Both the position numbers and the translations under genes were made by a program. Positions 8,031-17,644 of a DNA stretch of 64,000 bases are shown here, piece by piece. Below the pieces are notes generated by a model. It ran no database searches. It was not told where the DNA came from and was given only the letters and a program-made list of their open reading frames with translations. Source of the stretch: Arthrobacter sp. V1I9. Its GTDB lineage: Bacteria; Actinomycetota; Actinomycetes; Actinomycetales; Micrococcaceae. Position 1 is the stretch's first letter. Every line of letters starts with the position of its first letter. Where the stretch lies: positions 1,922,001 through 1,986,000 of the forward strand of contig NZ_JAUSYU010000001.1 in assembly GCF_030817075.1 (NCBI RefSeq), in the 5' to 3' direction.

Positions 8031-9395
8031 CTACAGTGATTCGAGAATCGCAACGACGCCCAGGCCGCCGGCGGCGCATATCGATACGAGGCCCCGGGCA
8101 GGACGTCCCTCGGCGGCAGCCTTGTCATGCAGCATCTTGGCGAGTGAAGCAACAATCCGGCCACCGGTGGCGGCAAACGGATGGCCGGCGGCAAGCGAGG
8201 ACCCGTTGACGTTCAGCTTTGAGCGGTCGACTTTCCCAAAGGCACCCGGCAGACCGAGCCGCGTCCGCCCGAATTCCTCGTCCTCCCAGGCGGCCAGCAT
8301 GCTGAGGACCGTGGCTGCGAAGGCTTCGTGGATCTCGACGAAATCAAAGTCGTCGAGCGTGAGCCCATGACGGGAGAGCAGCCGGGGCACGGCGAACACC
8401 GGGGCCATCAGCAAGCCGTCTTTGCCGTGCACAAAATCCACCGCCGCTGCTTCGGCGTCCACCACGGCGGCGAGCTTGGGCAGGTCGCGGGCATCGGCCC
8501 ACTCCTCCGAGGACAACAGGACAGTCGAGGCGCCGTCAGTCAGCGGTGTGGAGTTCCCGGCCGTCATGGTGGCGTCGGCGCCGAGGTTCTTCCCGAAGAC
8601 GGGCTTCAGGGTGGCCAGCTTTTCCTGGGAGGTGTCTGCCCGCAGGTTGCCGTCGCGGGTCAGTCCCCGGTAGGGGGTGAGCAGGTCGTCAAAGAACTTG
8701 GCGTCGTAAGCGGCCGCAAGGTTCCGGTGGCTGTTCAGGGCGAGTTCATCCTGTGCCTCGCGCGAAATTTTCCACTGTGCTGTGGTCAGCGCCTGGTGCT
8801 CCCCCATGGACAGGCCGGTCCGCGGCTCGGACGTTCCGGGCGCCAGCGGTGCCAGGTCCTTTGGCCGCAGGCGGCTGAGGATCTGCAGCCGCTGTGGAAG
8901 GCTCTTGGCCCGGTTGAGGTCGAGGATTACCTCACGGAGGCCTTCGCTGACCACCACCGGCGCGTCCGAGGCGGAATCCACCCCACCGGCGATCGCCGAG
9001 TCGATTTGGCCCAGCTTAATCTTGTTGGTCAGCCCCACGACCGTTTCCAGGCCTGTGGCGCACGCCTGCTGGAGGTCGTAGGCGGGGGTCTCCGGGGAAA
9101 GGGCAGAACCGAGGACGGCCTCACGCGTGAGGTTGAAATCCCGTGAGTGCTTGAGCACTGCACCCGCGGCCACCTCCCCGATCCGTTCGTCCTGCAGGCC
9201 AAAACGTGCGATCAGCCCGTCAAGGGCTGCTGTCAGCATGTCCTGGTTCGAGGACTTGGCATAGGCCCCGCCCGATCGCGCGAACGGGATTCGGTTGCCG
9301 CCGACAATGACTGCGCGGCGGTGCACACGGGCGGCGGCAGCGGCGGAAGTCCCGGCCGCGTCAGGTCCGGTGGTGGGCTGTCCGTCAATGGACAT
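8031..9395 (-). CDS. fadA2: Acetyl-CoA C-acetyltransferase (thiolase) FadA2
   Basis: A 454-residue thiolase with all catalytic residues: nucleophile Cys112 (QQACATGLE), His405 (AAGHPFAATGG) and the acid/base Cys440 (ICAAGGLG). Thiolases join or split acyl-CoA chains by two carbons. It is the first gene of the fadA2-fabG4-MaoC operon, with an AGGAG ribosome site just upstream of the ATG. Its promoter region contains the inverted repeat at 9426-9456 shared with the divergent TetR gene, so repression by that regulator is likely. Confidence 0.9.
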   Translation of the reverse strand: MSIDGQPTTGPDAAGTSAAAAARVHRRAVIVGGNRIPFARSGGAYAKSSNQDMLTAALDGLIARFGLQDERIGEVAAGAVLKHSRDFNLTREAVLGSALSPETPAYDLQQACATGLETVVGLTNKIKLGQIDSAIAGGVDSASDAPVVVSEGLREVILDLNRAKSLPQRLQILSRLRPKDLAPLAPGTSEPRTGLSMGEHQALTTAQWKISREAQDELALNSHRNLAAAYDAKFFDDLLTPYRGLTRDGNLRADTSQEKLATLKPVFGKNLGADATMTAGNSTPLTDGASTVLLSSEEWADARDLPKLAAVVDAEAAAVDFVHGKDGLLMAPVFAVPRLLSRHGLTLDDFDFVEIHEAFAATVLSMLAAWEDEEFGRTRLGLPGAFGKVDRSKLNVNGSSLAAGHPFAATGGRIVASLAKMLHDKAAAEGRPARGLVSICAAGGLGVVAILESL

Positions 9396-9425
9396 GGGTA
9401 TCTCCTCGGGTCACGTTCGGTTACC

Positions 9426-9456
9426 GATACCCAGCGTACCTGATACGCTGGGTATC
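9426..9456. promoter_or_regulatory. Perfect 13-bp inverted repeat, probable TetR operator
   Basis: GATACCCAGCGTA and its exact reverse complement TACGCTGGGTATC flank a 5-base spacer. The element lies between the divergent fadA2 and TetR-family genes and abuts the GTG of the regulator directly. Size and symmetry fit a TetR dimer site controlling both directions. Because no ribosome site fits between it and the GTG, the TetR mRNA may be leaderless. Confidence 0.8.
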
Positions 9457-10144
9457 GTGAACATCCAGCAAACGTCCCCCGCTGCCGCCGCGCCCGAAGA
9501 GCGGGCGCTCATCACGCTGGCAGAGCCACCGGGAGGAACGGCGCAGGGAGCTGATCAAGTCCGCACGCCGGGCGGTACACACCCTGGGAAGCGACGCATC
9601 CATGGAGGACATAGCTGCCGCAGCTGGGACGTCCAAGTCTGTCTTCTACCGCTACTTCGGGGACAAGGCCGGACTCCAGCAGGCAGTGGGCGAAGTTGTC
9701 CTCAGCCAAATGCAGCGGCGGATCCAGGAGGCTGCGCAGAGCGCCGTCACCCCGCGCGAAGGCTTGTTGGCAATGGTCACCGCTTATCTGCAGATGGCCA
9801 GTACGAGCCCCAACGTCTACACCTTCGTCACCCGGCATGCCGCTGAACCGGACAGCCCCCAGGACGCCGCAGCCGGCTCCGCTGCCCTAGGGCACTTCTT
9901 TGACGCCGTCGCCGACATGATTGCCACCCCGATGCGTTCCCACTTGGGCGATGGCAAGGAGGCCGTGATCGGATACTGGCCCAAAGCTGCGATCGGACTG
10001 GTGCGGAATGCGGGCGAACAGTGGCTCAGTACCCCTGACTCCGCAACGAAACCCGGGCAGGAAGCGATGGCACGGCAAATTACGGCTTGGCTGTGCGTCG
10101 GCATTGCCCCCGAACTGCCCAAGCTGTCCGTCCCGGACGCCTGA
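9457..10144 (+). pseudogene. TetR-family regulator gene, frameshifted near its N-terminus
   Basis: The GTG at 9457 begins a plausible N-terminus (NIQQTSPAAAAPEE) in one frame. The helix-turn-helix region is in the next frame: RWQSHREERRRELIKSARRA leads into MEDIAAAAGTSKSVFYRYFG and a typical TetR ligand domain ending at 10144. The second frame has a stop at 9458 and no start codon until ATG 9602, which would remove helix 1 of the DNA-binding domain. A one-base insertion (or two-base loss) between about 9460 and 9515 explains both halves. It should repress the lipid operon through the 9426-9456 repeat. It may be a sequencing error. Confidence 0.75.
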
Positions 10145-10204
10145 TCCCGTTGCTTAGCCGCAGCACCATCAACCCACCTGTCAGCACCAACGAAGGACAT
10201 TGAC

Positions 10205-12328
10205 ATGACTGAACTAGTGGACCGTCCCGCCGGAAACCGGCAACGCCCCGCCCCAACGGCCGCCCCCTCTGGAACGGCCCCGCGAACAGCCTCCGCGCAG
10301 CCGGCCGTCGACGTCGACGCGCTGGGCGGTCAGCTCCTTGGCAAGTGGGCCGCAACCCGGCTTCAAGCCAGGAGCCTCGCAGCACAGCCGGAGCTGCACA
10401 AGATCGAAGGGCTGGCGCATACCGAACACCGTGAGAGGGTCTTCGGGCAGTTGAAGTACCTCGTGGAGAACGAGGCAGTGCACCGCGCGTTCCCCAAGGC
10501 GCTGGGCGGCTTCGATGACCACGGCGGGAACATCGCCGGCTTTGAGGAGTTGGTGGTGGCGGACCCGTCACTGCAGATCAAGGCCGGTGTCCAATGGGGA
10601 CTCTTCGGTTCGGCGGTGATGCACCTCGGCACCGCAGAACACCACTCCAAGTGGCTTCCAGGGATCATGAACCTGGAGATCCCGGGCTGCTTCGCCATGA
10701 CGGAGACAGGCCACGGCTCTGACGTGGCCAGCATCGCCACCACCGCCACCTATGACCCCGCCACTGATGAATTCGTGGTGCACACGCCGTTCCGGGCAGC
10801 CTGGAAGGACTACATCGGCAACGCGGCCACGGACGGCTTGGGCGCAGTGGTGTTCGCCCAACTGGTCACCCGGGGCGTCGGGCACGGCGTCCACGCGTTC
10901 TACGTGGACCTGAGGGACCCTGAAACGAAGGAATTCCTGCCCGGTATCGGCGGTGAGGATGACGGCATCAAGGGCGGCCTTAACGGCATTGACAACGGCA
11001 GGCTGCACTTCACCAACGTCCGGATCCCACGCACCAACCTGCTGAACCGCTATGGCGACGTGGACAGCGACGGAAAGTACAGCTCCCCCATCGCCAGCCC
11101 CGGCCGCCGCTTCTTCACCATGCTGGGCACCCTGGTGCAGGGCCGCGTGTCCCTGGATGGCGCAGCCGTCGCCGCCTCCAAAGTCGCTTTGAAGGCGGCC
11201 ATCCAGTACGCCACCGAACGCCGCCAGTTCAACGCCTCGTCCCACACGGAGGAGGAAGTGCTCCTGGATTACCAGCGCCACCAGAAGCGCCTGTTCACGA
11301 GGCTGGCCACCACCTACGCTGCCAGTTTCGCCCACGAGCAGCTGCTGGAGAAGTTCGACGACGTTTTCTCGGGCGCCCACGATACGGACGAAGACCGCCA
11401 GGACCTGGAAACGCTCGCTGCTGCGCTGAAGCCGCTGAGCACCTGGCATGCCTTGGATACCCTGCAGGAGTGCCGCGAAGCCTGCGGCGGCGCCGGGTTC
11501 CTGATCGAAAACCGCTTCGCGTCACTGCGGGCCGACCTCGACGTGTACGCCACCTTTGAGGGCGACAACACCGTGCTGCTGCAGCTCGTCGCCAAGCGGC
11601 TGCTGGCTGACTACGCCAAGGAATTCCGGAGCGTCGACTTCGGAGTGCTGGCCCGGTACGTCGTGGGCCAGGCCACCGGAGCCGCCATCCACCGCACCGG
11701 CCTGCGCCAGGTGGCCCAGTTCGTGGCTGATACGGGGTCGGTGCAAAAGGCCGCGATTGCCCTCCGCGATGAGGAGGGGCAGCGTGCGCTCCTCACCGAC
11801 CGGGTGCAGACCATGGTGGCCGAGGCTGCGACAGCGCTCAAGGGTACGGGCCGGCTGTCGCAGGAGAAGGGCGCTGCCCTGTTCAACCGGCACCAAAACG
11901 AACTCATCGACGCTGCCCAGGCACACGCCGAACTGCTTCAATGGGAGGCGTTCACGGACGCGCTTCGCGATGTCACCGACCCCGGCACTAAAACGGTGCT
12001 GACCTGGCTGCGCGACCTGTTCGGACTTTCCCTGATTGAAAAGAACTTGTCCTGGTACCTCATGAACGGCCGCCTTTCCATGCAGCGGGGACGCACCGTG
12101 GGTGAGTACATCAACCGGCTGCTCGTGAAGCTCCGCCCGCATGCCGTGGAACTCGTTGATGCATTCGGGTACGGTGAACAGCACGTGCGGGCGAAGATTG
12201 CGACGGGCGCCGAGAAGGAACGGCAGGACGAGGCACGGACCTACTTCAGAAGCCAGCGCGCCAGCGGCCAGGCGCCCGTGGACGAGAAGGTGCTGCTGGC
12301 CCGCACCGCCGCAGTGAAGCGCAACTGA
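10205..12328 (+). CDS. Acyl-CoA dehydrogenase / acyl-CoA oxidase family protein
   Basis: A 707-residue flavoprotein, longer than ordinary acyl-CoA dehydrogenases (about 380-610). It has the FAD-binding CFAMTETGHGSDV segment, the ERRQF helix and the catalytic-glutamate motif TFEGDNTVLLQ (Glu452), which is the acyl-CoA-oxidase form, followed by an extra C-terminal helical domain of about 200 residues. It would make trans-2-enoyl-CoA, passing electrons to oxygen or an electron-transfer flavoprotein. It lies 60 bp after the TetR gene and near the fadA2 operon, in the place of FadE5 in mycobacteria. Confidence 0.85.
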   Translation: MTELVDRPAGNRQRPAPTAAPSGTAPRTASAQPAVDVDALGGQLLGKWAATRLQARSLAAQPELHKIEGLAHTEHRERVFGQLKYLVENEAVHRAFPKALGGFDDHGGNIAGFEELVVADPSLQIKAGVQWGLFGSAVMHLGTAEHHSKWLPGIMNLEIPGCFAMTETGHGSDVASIATTATYDPATDEFVVHTPFRAAWKDYIGNAATDGLGAVVFAQLVTRGVGHGVHAFYVDLRDPETKEFLPGIGGEDDGIKGGLNGIDNGRLHFTNVRIPRTNLLNRYGDVDSDGKYSSPIASPGRRFFTMLGTLVQGRVSLDGAAVAASKVALKAAIQYATERRQFNASSHTEEEVLLDYQRHQKRLFTRLATTYAASFAHEQLLEKFDDVFSGAHDTDEDRQDLETLAAALKPLSTWHALDTLQECREACGGAGFLIENRFASLRADLDVYATFEGDNTVLLQLVAKRLLADYAKEFRSVDFGVLARYVVGQATGAAIHRTGLRQVAQFVADTGSVQKAAIALRDEEGQRALLTDRVQTMVAEAATALKGTGRLSQEKGAALFNRHQNELIDAAQAHAELLQWEAFTDALRDVTDPGTKTVLTWLRDLFGLSLIEKNLSWYLMNGRLSMQRGRTVGEYINRLLVKLRPHAVELVDAFGYGEQHVRAKIATGAEKERQDEARTYFRSQRASGQAPVDEKVLLARTAAVKRN

Positions 12329-12345
12329 CCATCACCTGACGGCAG

Positions 12346-12398
12346 GAATGACGACGGCGCCGCTCCCCTTGCGAGGGGGCGGCGCCGTCGTCGTTCCT
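12346..12398. terminator. Strong terminator hairpin
   Basis: GACGACGGCGCCGC pairs perfectly with GCGGCGCCGTCGTC, extended by GGAA/TTCC outside. It separates the convergent acyl-CoA oxidase and glycogen synthase genes and can serve both. Confidence 0.85.
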
Positions 12399-12411
12399 TC
12401 AGAGCAGCCGG

Positions 12412-13623
12412 CTAGCTCTGTGCCGGAAGCACCGAGCGGTACACCTCGAGGGTTGTTTCGGTGATCGACTCCCAGGAAAAGTGCTGTTCGGCGCGCAGCC
12501 GGCCGGCCTGTCCCATGGCGCGGGCCCGCTCGGGGTCCGAGACCACCTCGGTGAGGGCGGCGGCGAATTCGGTGACGAACTTTTCCGGGTCAAGGGGCGT
12601 CCCGGTACCGTCGGTAACCTGCTCCAGCTCCACGAGGAGCCCGGTCCGGCCGTGCTCCACCACCTCGGGGATGCCGCCGGTGGCACTGGCCACAACGGCT
12701 GCCCCGCAGGCCATGGCTTCCAGGTTCACGATGCCCAGCGGTTCGTAGATGGAGGGGCAGGCGAATGCCGTCGCATGGCTGAGTACCTGGATGAGCTCAT
12801 TGCGGGGCAGCATGCGTTCAATAAGGACAACGCCGGTCCGCTCCCGCTGCAGGTCCTCGATCAGGCGGGCAGTCTCGGCGGCCAGTTCCGGAGTGTCGGC
12901 CGCGCCCAGGCAGAGGACCAGCTGGACGTCGGCGGGAAGCTTCGCGGCAGCCCGCAGAAGGTAGGGAACCCCCTTCTGGCGGGTGTTTCTCCCCACAAAG
13001 ACAACACTCGGCTTGTCCGGATCAATGCCCAGCGCGCGGACGGCGTCGCTGTTCTCGTCGCGGTTCCACAGCTCGACGTCGATGCCATTGTGGACAACCC
13101 GCACCTTGGCCGGGTCCACGTCCGGGTAGCTGCGGAGGATGTCCTGCCGCATGCCCTCCGATACGGCGATGATGGCCGCTGCGGCCTCGTAGGCGGTCTT
13201 CTCCACCCACGAGGACAGGGCGTAACCCCCGCCGAGCTGCTCGGCCTTCCAAGGACGGAGCGGTTCAAGGCTGTGGGCGCTGAGAACATGCGGAATCCCG
13301 TGCAGCAGGGACGCAAGATGGCCTGCCATGTTGGCGTACCAGGTATGCGAGTGGACCACGTCCGCGCCCTCGACGTCCGGGACGATCCGCAGGTCGACGC
13401 CTAGTGTCTGCACAGCCGCGTTTGCCGAACCCAGGTCCTCCGGCACGGAGTAGGAAGTCACCCCGGCGCCATGGTAATCGGCGTCGCGGGGAGCCCCGAA
13501 AGCACGAATCTGCAGGTCAACATGCTTACTAAGCACCCTGCTCAATTCGGCCACGTGGACCCCGGCGCCACCATAGATCTCCGGTGGGAACTCTTTAGTC
13601 ACAATGTCTATTCGCACAAGCAC
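12412..13623 (-). CDS. glgM: GT4 glycogen/maltose-1-phosphate synthase, GlgA/GlgM type
   Basis: A 403-residue GT-B glycosyltransferase with the donor motif KEFPPEIYGGAGVHV at the N-terminus, SAHSLEPLRPWK mid-protein and the C-terminal ExxxxxxxE signature in EPLGIVNLEAMACG. At about 400 residues it is of the actinobacterial GT4 type, which in mycobacteria (Rv1212c, GlgM) uses ADP-glucose to make alpha-maltose-1-phosphate for glycogen and capsular glucan. Older annotation calls it GlgA. The GTG at 13623 follows AAGGA at good spacing; a TTG three bases upstream is the alternative. It is divergent from glgC, which makes its donor. Confidence 0.9.
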   Translation of the reverse strand: MLVRIDIVTKEFPPEIYGGAGVHVAELSRVLSKHVDLQIRAFGAPRDADYHGAGVTSYSVPEDLGSANAAVQTLGVDLRIVPDVEGADVVHSHTWYANMAGHLASLLHGIPHVLSAHSLEPLRPWKAEQLGGGYALSSWVEKTAYEAAAAIIAVSEGMRQDILRSYPDVDPAKVRVVHNGIDVELWNRDENSDAVRALGIDPDKPSVVFVGRNTRQKGVPYLLRAAAKLPADVQLVLCLGAADTPELAAETARLIEDLQRERTGVVLIERMLPRNELIQVLSHATAFACPSIYEPLGIVNLEAMACGAAVVASATGGIPEVVEHGRTGLLVELEQVTDGTGTPLDPEKFVTEFAAALTEVVSDPERARAMGQAGRLRAEQHFSWESITETTLEVYRSVLPAQS

Positions 13624-13720
13624 CAAGGTAGTCCTTCACGCTTAACTGTTCTAGTGTGAAGGAGTCCGGGCATGCCGGACTGTCTTGGGGAGTTACGAAG
13701 GCGTACAGGAGCGACCAATT
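13624..13720. promoter_or_regulatory. Divergent glgM/glgC promoter region
   Basis: The 97-bp gap between the two divergent glycogen genes must hold both promoters. AGGAG about 10 bases before the glgC ATG is its ribosome site. No clear operator repeat was seen. Confidence 0.55.
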
Positions 13721-15130
13721 ATGCCGTTGAACAAAAGAGTCCTGGCCATTGTCCTTGCAGGCGGCGAGGGAAACAGGCTGATGCCGCTGACGGCAGACCG
13801 GGCGAAGCCTGCCGTGCCCTTTGCGGGAAGCTACCGCCTGATCGACTTCGCCCTGTCCAACCTGGTGAATTCCCGTTACCTGCAGATCGTCGTACTCACG
13901 CAGTACAAGTCGCACAGCCTTGACCGCCACATCTCGGAAACCTGGCGCATGTCTACCCAGCTGGGCAACTACGTGGCCTCCGTCCCGGCACAGCAGCGGG
14001 TAGGCAAGAGCTGGTTCCTCGGCAGCGCCAATGCCATCTACCAGTCCCTGAACCTCATCCACGACGCCAACCCGGACATTGTGGTGGTGGTCGGCGCTGA
14101 CCACGTGTACCGCATGGACTTCGCCCAGATGGTGGCGCAGCACGTCCACAGCGGCGCCAAGGCCACGGTGGCCGCGGTGCGGCAGCCGCTGCACATGGCC
14201 GACCAGTTCGGCGTGATCGAAGTGGACCAGGAGAATCCCCAGAAGATCGCCGCGTTCGTGGAAAAGCCCGCCACCACCCCCGGGCTCGCGGCCGACCCCT
14301 CACAGTTCCTTGCCTCCATGGGCAACTACGTTTTCGACGCCGACGCCTTGGTCGCGGCGCTGCACGTCGACGCCGAGCGGCTCGACACCAAGCACGACAT
14401 GGGCGGCGACATCATCCCCTACTTCGTGAACCAGGGCGAAGCGGACGTCTACGACTTCACCCTCAACGACATCCCCGGCTCCACCGAGCGTGACCGTACG
14501 TATTGGCGCGACGTCGGCACCATCGACTCCTTCTACGACGCCCACATGGACCTCATCTCCCCGTTGCCGGTCTTCAACCTGTACAACTCCGAATGGCCCA
14601 TCTACACCCGGCAAAGCATCTCCCCGCCGGCCAAGTTCGTCCGTGGGCAGAACAACACGGTGGGCACCGCGCTGGACTCCATCGTGTCCAGCGGTGTGGT
14701 GATCTCCGGTGGTGTGGTGGAAGGGTCCGTCCTCTCCAACGACGTCTACGTGGCCACCAGCAGCCGGGTCATCGATTCCGTCCTGATGGATAAAGTACAG
14801 ATCGGCGAGGGCGCCGTGATCAACCGGGCCATCATTGACAAAAACGTGAAGGTGCCGGCTGGGGCTGCAATCGGACTGGACCCGGAGCTGGACCGCTCCC
14901 GCGGTTTCAAGGTCACAGAGTCCGGGATCACCGTCCTGTCCAAGGGCCAGGAAGTCCCCGAGCCCGGTGAAGCAGAGCGCAAGCTCGCGGCCGCCAACCT
15001 GCATCTGGTGCCCAACGCCGTCAAGGCCGCAGCGGAACAGTACCCGGACGTTCGCGAGTCCGTTGACAAGGTGGCTAAAACTCACGCTGCTGCAGCGGCG
15101 GAAACAGCGCCCAGCGCACGTATCTCCTGA
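13721..15130 (+). CDS. glgC: Glucose-1-phosphate adenylyltransferase
   Basis: A 469-residue enzyme making ADP-glucose from ATP and glucose-1-phosphate. The nucleotidyltransferase motif [14 protein letters not shown] is at the N-terminus, with [16 protein letters not shown] and [18 protein letters not shown] typical of GlgC. The C-terminal 150 residues form a left-handed beta-helix of hexapeptide repeats. ATG 13721 is chosen because AGGAG precedes it and the protein start [10 protein letters not shown] matches the family; the frame is open further upstream. The C-terminus has an alanine-rich tail beyond the usual end. It supplies the divergent synthase. Confidence 0.93.
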   Translation: MPLNKRVLAIVLAGGEGNRLMPLTADRAKPAVPFAGSYRLIDFALSNLVNSRYLQIVVLTQYKSHSLDRHISETWRMSTQLGNYVASVPAQQRVGKSWFLGSANAIYQSLNLIHDANPDIVVVVGADHVYRMDFAQMVAQHVHSGAKATVAAVRQPLHMADQFGVIEVDQENPQKIAAFVEKPATTPGLAADPSQFLASMGNYVFDADALVAALHVDAERLDTKHDMGGDIIPYFVNQGEADVYDFTLNDIPGSTERDRTYWRDVGTIDSFYDAHMDLISPLPVFNLYNSEWPIYTRQSISPPAKFVRGQNNTVGTALDSIVSSGVVISGGVVEGSVLSNDVYVATSSRVIDSVLMDKVQIGEGAVINRAIIDKNVKVPAGAAIGLDPELDRSRGFKVTESGITVLSKGQEVPEPGEAERKLAAANLHLVPNAVKAAAEQYPDVRESVDKVAKTHAAAAAETAPSARIS

Positions 15131-15138
15131 GCGTGCCC

Positions 15139-15164
15139 GGGGTGCGCCCGGCAGGGCGCTCCCC
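15139..15164. terminator. Terminator-like hairpin after glgC
   Basis: GGGGTGCGCCC and GGGCGCTCCCC form an 11-bp stem (one T:T mismatch) with a GGCA loop, just past the glgC stop. Only a short T run follows, so termination strength is uncertain. Confidence 0.5.
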
Positions 15165-15224
15165 TTCGGCCGGCCCTTCTCATCGTGGGGCCGGCACGCA
15201 GTCCCAGCCTGTAAAATTGGCCTA

Positions 15225-16676
15225 ATGAGCTCCCCCGATCTGACGCCTGAGGAAATCCAGGCCTGCCTCAAGGTCCTCAACACGATCCACGCTTACGACG
15301 AGGAGCATCCGGACTACGTCTCGGTGCGCCGCGCCACCGGGAAAATGTTCAAGGCCGTCAAGCGGCACCGCCGTGTCACCAAGCGCGACCTGATCTCCGA
15401 GGCCGACCGCGCCGTGCTCGCCCAGACAGCCACCGCAGCCCCGGACCGGATCGACGACGAAACCCGGGGGAACAAGCTTGCCCCGTCCGCTACGGGCAAG
15501 GTTGCCGGCCACCTCATCCGGTCCCGTCCCTGCTACATCTGCAAGCAGCACTACACCCAGGTTGACGCCTTCTACCACCAGCTCTGCCCGGAGTGCGCCG
15601 CGTTCAACCACGGCAAACGCGACGCCCGCACCGACCTGACGGGCCGTCGCGCCCTGCTGACCGGCGGACGCGCCAAGATCGGCATGTATATCGCGCTCCG
15701 GCTGCTCCGTGACGGCGCCCACACCACCATCACCACCCGGTTCCCCAAGGACGCGGCCCGCCGCTTTGCCGCCATGGAGGACAGCGGCGAGTGGCTGCAC
15801 CGGCTCCGCATTGTGGGCATCGACCTGCGCGACCCCGCCCAGGTGATGGCCCTGACCGACTCGCTCAACGAGGCCGGCCCCCTGGACATCATCATCAACA
15901 ACGCAGCCCAGACGGTACGGCGGTCCGGCAACGCCTACAAGCCGCTGGTGGACGCGGAGGACGAACCGCTTCCCGCGGCACTCGAGCATGCCAACGGCGG
16001 CCCCGAGCTCGTGACCTTCGGCCACGCCCACGACAAGCACCCCCTGGCCCTGGCCAGCAGCGTCACCGAACATCCGGTCCTCGCCGGGGACGCCATCACC
16101 TCACTGGCGCTCTCGACCGGTTCCGCTTCGCTGGAACGCATCGCCTCGGGAACAGCGATCGACGCCGGCGGTCTGGTACCGGATCTGGCCACCATCAACA
16201 GCTGGACGCAGGTAGTGGACGAGGTGGACCCGCTGGAAATGCTCGAAGTCCAGCTCTGCAACGTCACAGCCCCCTTCCTGCTGGTCAGCCGGCTCCGCCC
16301 CGCCATGAAACGGTCCACAGCGCAGCGGAAGTACATCGTGAACGTCTCAGCCATGGAGGGCCAGTTCTCGCGCGCCTACAAGGGGCCCGGCCATCCGCAC
16401 ACCAACATGGCCAAAGCGGCTCTCAACATGATGACGCGGACCAGCGCGCAGGAAATGCTGGACACCGACGGCATCCTGATGACCGCCGTCGACACCGGCT
16501 GGATCACCGACGAGCGTCCCCACTTCACCAAGGTCCGGCTTATGGAGGAAGGCTTCCATGCGCCGCTGGACCTGGTGGACGGGGCAGCGCGGGTCTACGA
16601 CCCGATCGTGATGGGCGAACACGGCGAGGACCAGTACGGGGTGTTCCTCAAGGACTACAGGCCAAGCCCCTGGTAG
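15225..16676 (+). CDS. SDR-family oxidoreductase with N-terminal zinc-ribbon region
   Basis: A 483-residue protein. Residues 1-100 are helical and basic. Residues 103-124 hold CxxC...CxxC (Cys103, 106, 121, 124), a probable zinc ribbon. From about 138 a Rossmann SDR domain begins (TGGRAKIG at 146-153, NNAAQTV later). The usual catalytic YxxxK is altered: Lys397 is present but Thr393 sits at the Tyr position, and the nearest Tyr is 385. Either the tyrosine has moved or the protein is not a standard reductase. No partner or substrate is evident from the neighbours. The start is the first ATG of the conserved reading, after a 94-bp gap from glgC. Confidence 0.75.
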   Translation: MSSPDLTPEEIQACLKVLNTIHAYDEEHPDYVSVRRATGKMFKAVKRHRRVTKRDLISEADRAVLAQTATAAPDRIDDETRGNKLAPSATGKVAGHLIRSRPCYICKQHYTQVDAFYHQLCPECAAFNHGKRDARTDLTGRRALLTGGRAKIGMYIALRLLRDGAHTTITTRFPKDAARRFAAMEDSGEWLHRLRIVGIDLRDPAQVMALTDSLNEAGPLDIIINNAAQTVRRSGNAYKPLVDAEDEPLPAALEHANGGPELVTFGHAHDKHPLALASSVTEHPVLAGDAITSLALSTGSASLERIASGTAIDAGGLVPDLATINSWTQVVDEVDPLEMLEVQLCNVTAPFLLVSRLRPAMKRSTAQRKYIVNVSAMEGQFSRAYKGPGHPHTNMAKAALNMMTRTSAQEMLDTDGILMTAVDTGWITDERPHFTKVRLMEEGFHAPLDLVDGAARVYDPIVMGEHGEDQYGVFLKDYRPSPW

Positions 16677-16731
16677 TGGCACCGGAGGCGGCGTTGCCAG
16701 GGCAGCCCCGGAGTATGCCGGACTAAACGCC

Positions 16732-16759
16732 GGAGGCGTCCGCAGATGCGGACGCCTCC
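16732..16759. terminator. Bidirectional terminator hairpin
   Basis: GGAGGCGTCCGC and GCGGACGCCTCC are perfect 12-bp complements around AGAT, between convergent genes. Confidence 0.75.
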
Positions 16760-16792
16760 AAGTGAAACAGCTGCCGGTCAGGCCGGGCGCTA

Positions 16793-17644
16793 TCAGGCGA
16801 GCTGGGTGATCTCCACGCTGACGTTCAGTGCGGACCCGCCGCCACCGGACAGGATGCCCTTGAGCGGGGACACGTCGCGGTAGTCCCTCCCCCTGGCCAC
16901 GGTTACGTGGAAGTCACCGGCAGGCTTGTGGTTGGTGGGATCCCAGCTCCGCCAGTCGCCGTCCCAGAACTCCAGCCAGGCGTGCGACTGCCCGGCCACG
17001 GTTTCGCCGATGCCTGCGCTCGCCCGCGGGTGCAGGTACCCCGAGACGTATCGGGCCGGTATACCGCAGCTCCGCAGGGCTCCGATGGCGAGGTGGGCGA
17101 GGTCCTGGCAAACTCCCTGGCGCTGGCCCCAGGCCTCCTCGGCATTGGTGGTGACGGCGGTGGAGCCGGACATGTACGTCATCTCGCCGCGCATCCATGC
17201 GAAGACGGCCATGGCGGCGTCGTGCGGGTTTTTGTCCGCTACCACGCCGGGGATGATGCCCAGGACCTCGTCCCCGGGACCGCTCAGCCTGGACTGGGGA
17301 AGCCAGTCGCTGAACGTATTGAGGGTCTCGGGTGCGGCAAGGACGTCCCAGCCCACAATGTCCGCCTCGGAGGGGATCTTTTCGGCGCGGTGCACTTCCA
17401 CCGTGATGTTGGAGACCACTTCGAGGTGCTCATGCGGCATCTGCATGTCGAAGGCCGTGACCCTGGTCCCCCAGTAGTCCCGGTAGGTGCTCACCGCGGC
17501 CTGCGACGGCGAAACCTTGACCACCGATTCCAGCACCACCTGCTGGGAATCCGTCAGGGGCGTCATCCGGGCCTCGTTGTAGGACAGGGTGACCCGCTTG
17601 TTGTACTTGTAGGCCGTCTTGTGAACGATGCTTAGCCGGGTCAT
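16793..17644 (-). CDS. Transglutaminase-like protease family protein
   Basis: A 283-residue protein with the papain-like transglutaminase core: Cys179 in RQGVCQDLAH, His221 in GQSHAWLEF and Asp235 in SWDPTNHK. An N-terminal beta domain (about 1-120) precedes the core, as in the COG1305 'bacterial transglutaminase-like' family. Its start overlaps the stop of the alpha-E gene by ATGA. The three genes here (ATP-grasp, alpha-E, transglutaminase) form a conserved bacterial cassette proposed to make and process a peptide-like product; its chemistry remains unestablished. Confidence 0.88.
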   Translation of the reverse strand: MTRLSIVHKTAYKYNKRVTLSYNEARMTPLTDSQQVVLESVVKVSPSQAAVSTYRDYWGTRVTAFDMQMPHEHLEVVSNITVEVHRAEKIPSEADIVGWDVLAAPETLNTFSDWLPQSRLSGPGDEVLGIIPGVVADKNPHDAAMAVFAWMRGEMTYMSGSTAVTTNAEEAWGQRQGVCQDLAHLAIGALRSCGIPARYVSGYLHPRASAGIGETVAGQSHAWLEFWDGDWRSWDPTNHKPAGDFHVTVARGRDYRDVSPLKGILSGGGGSALNVSVEITQLA

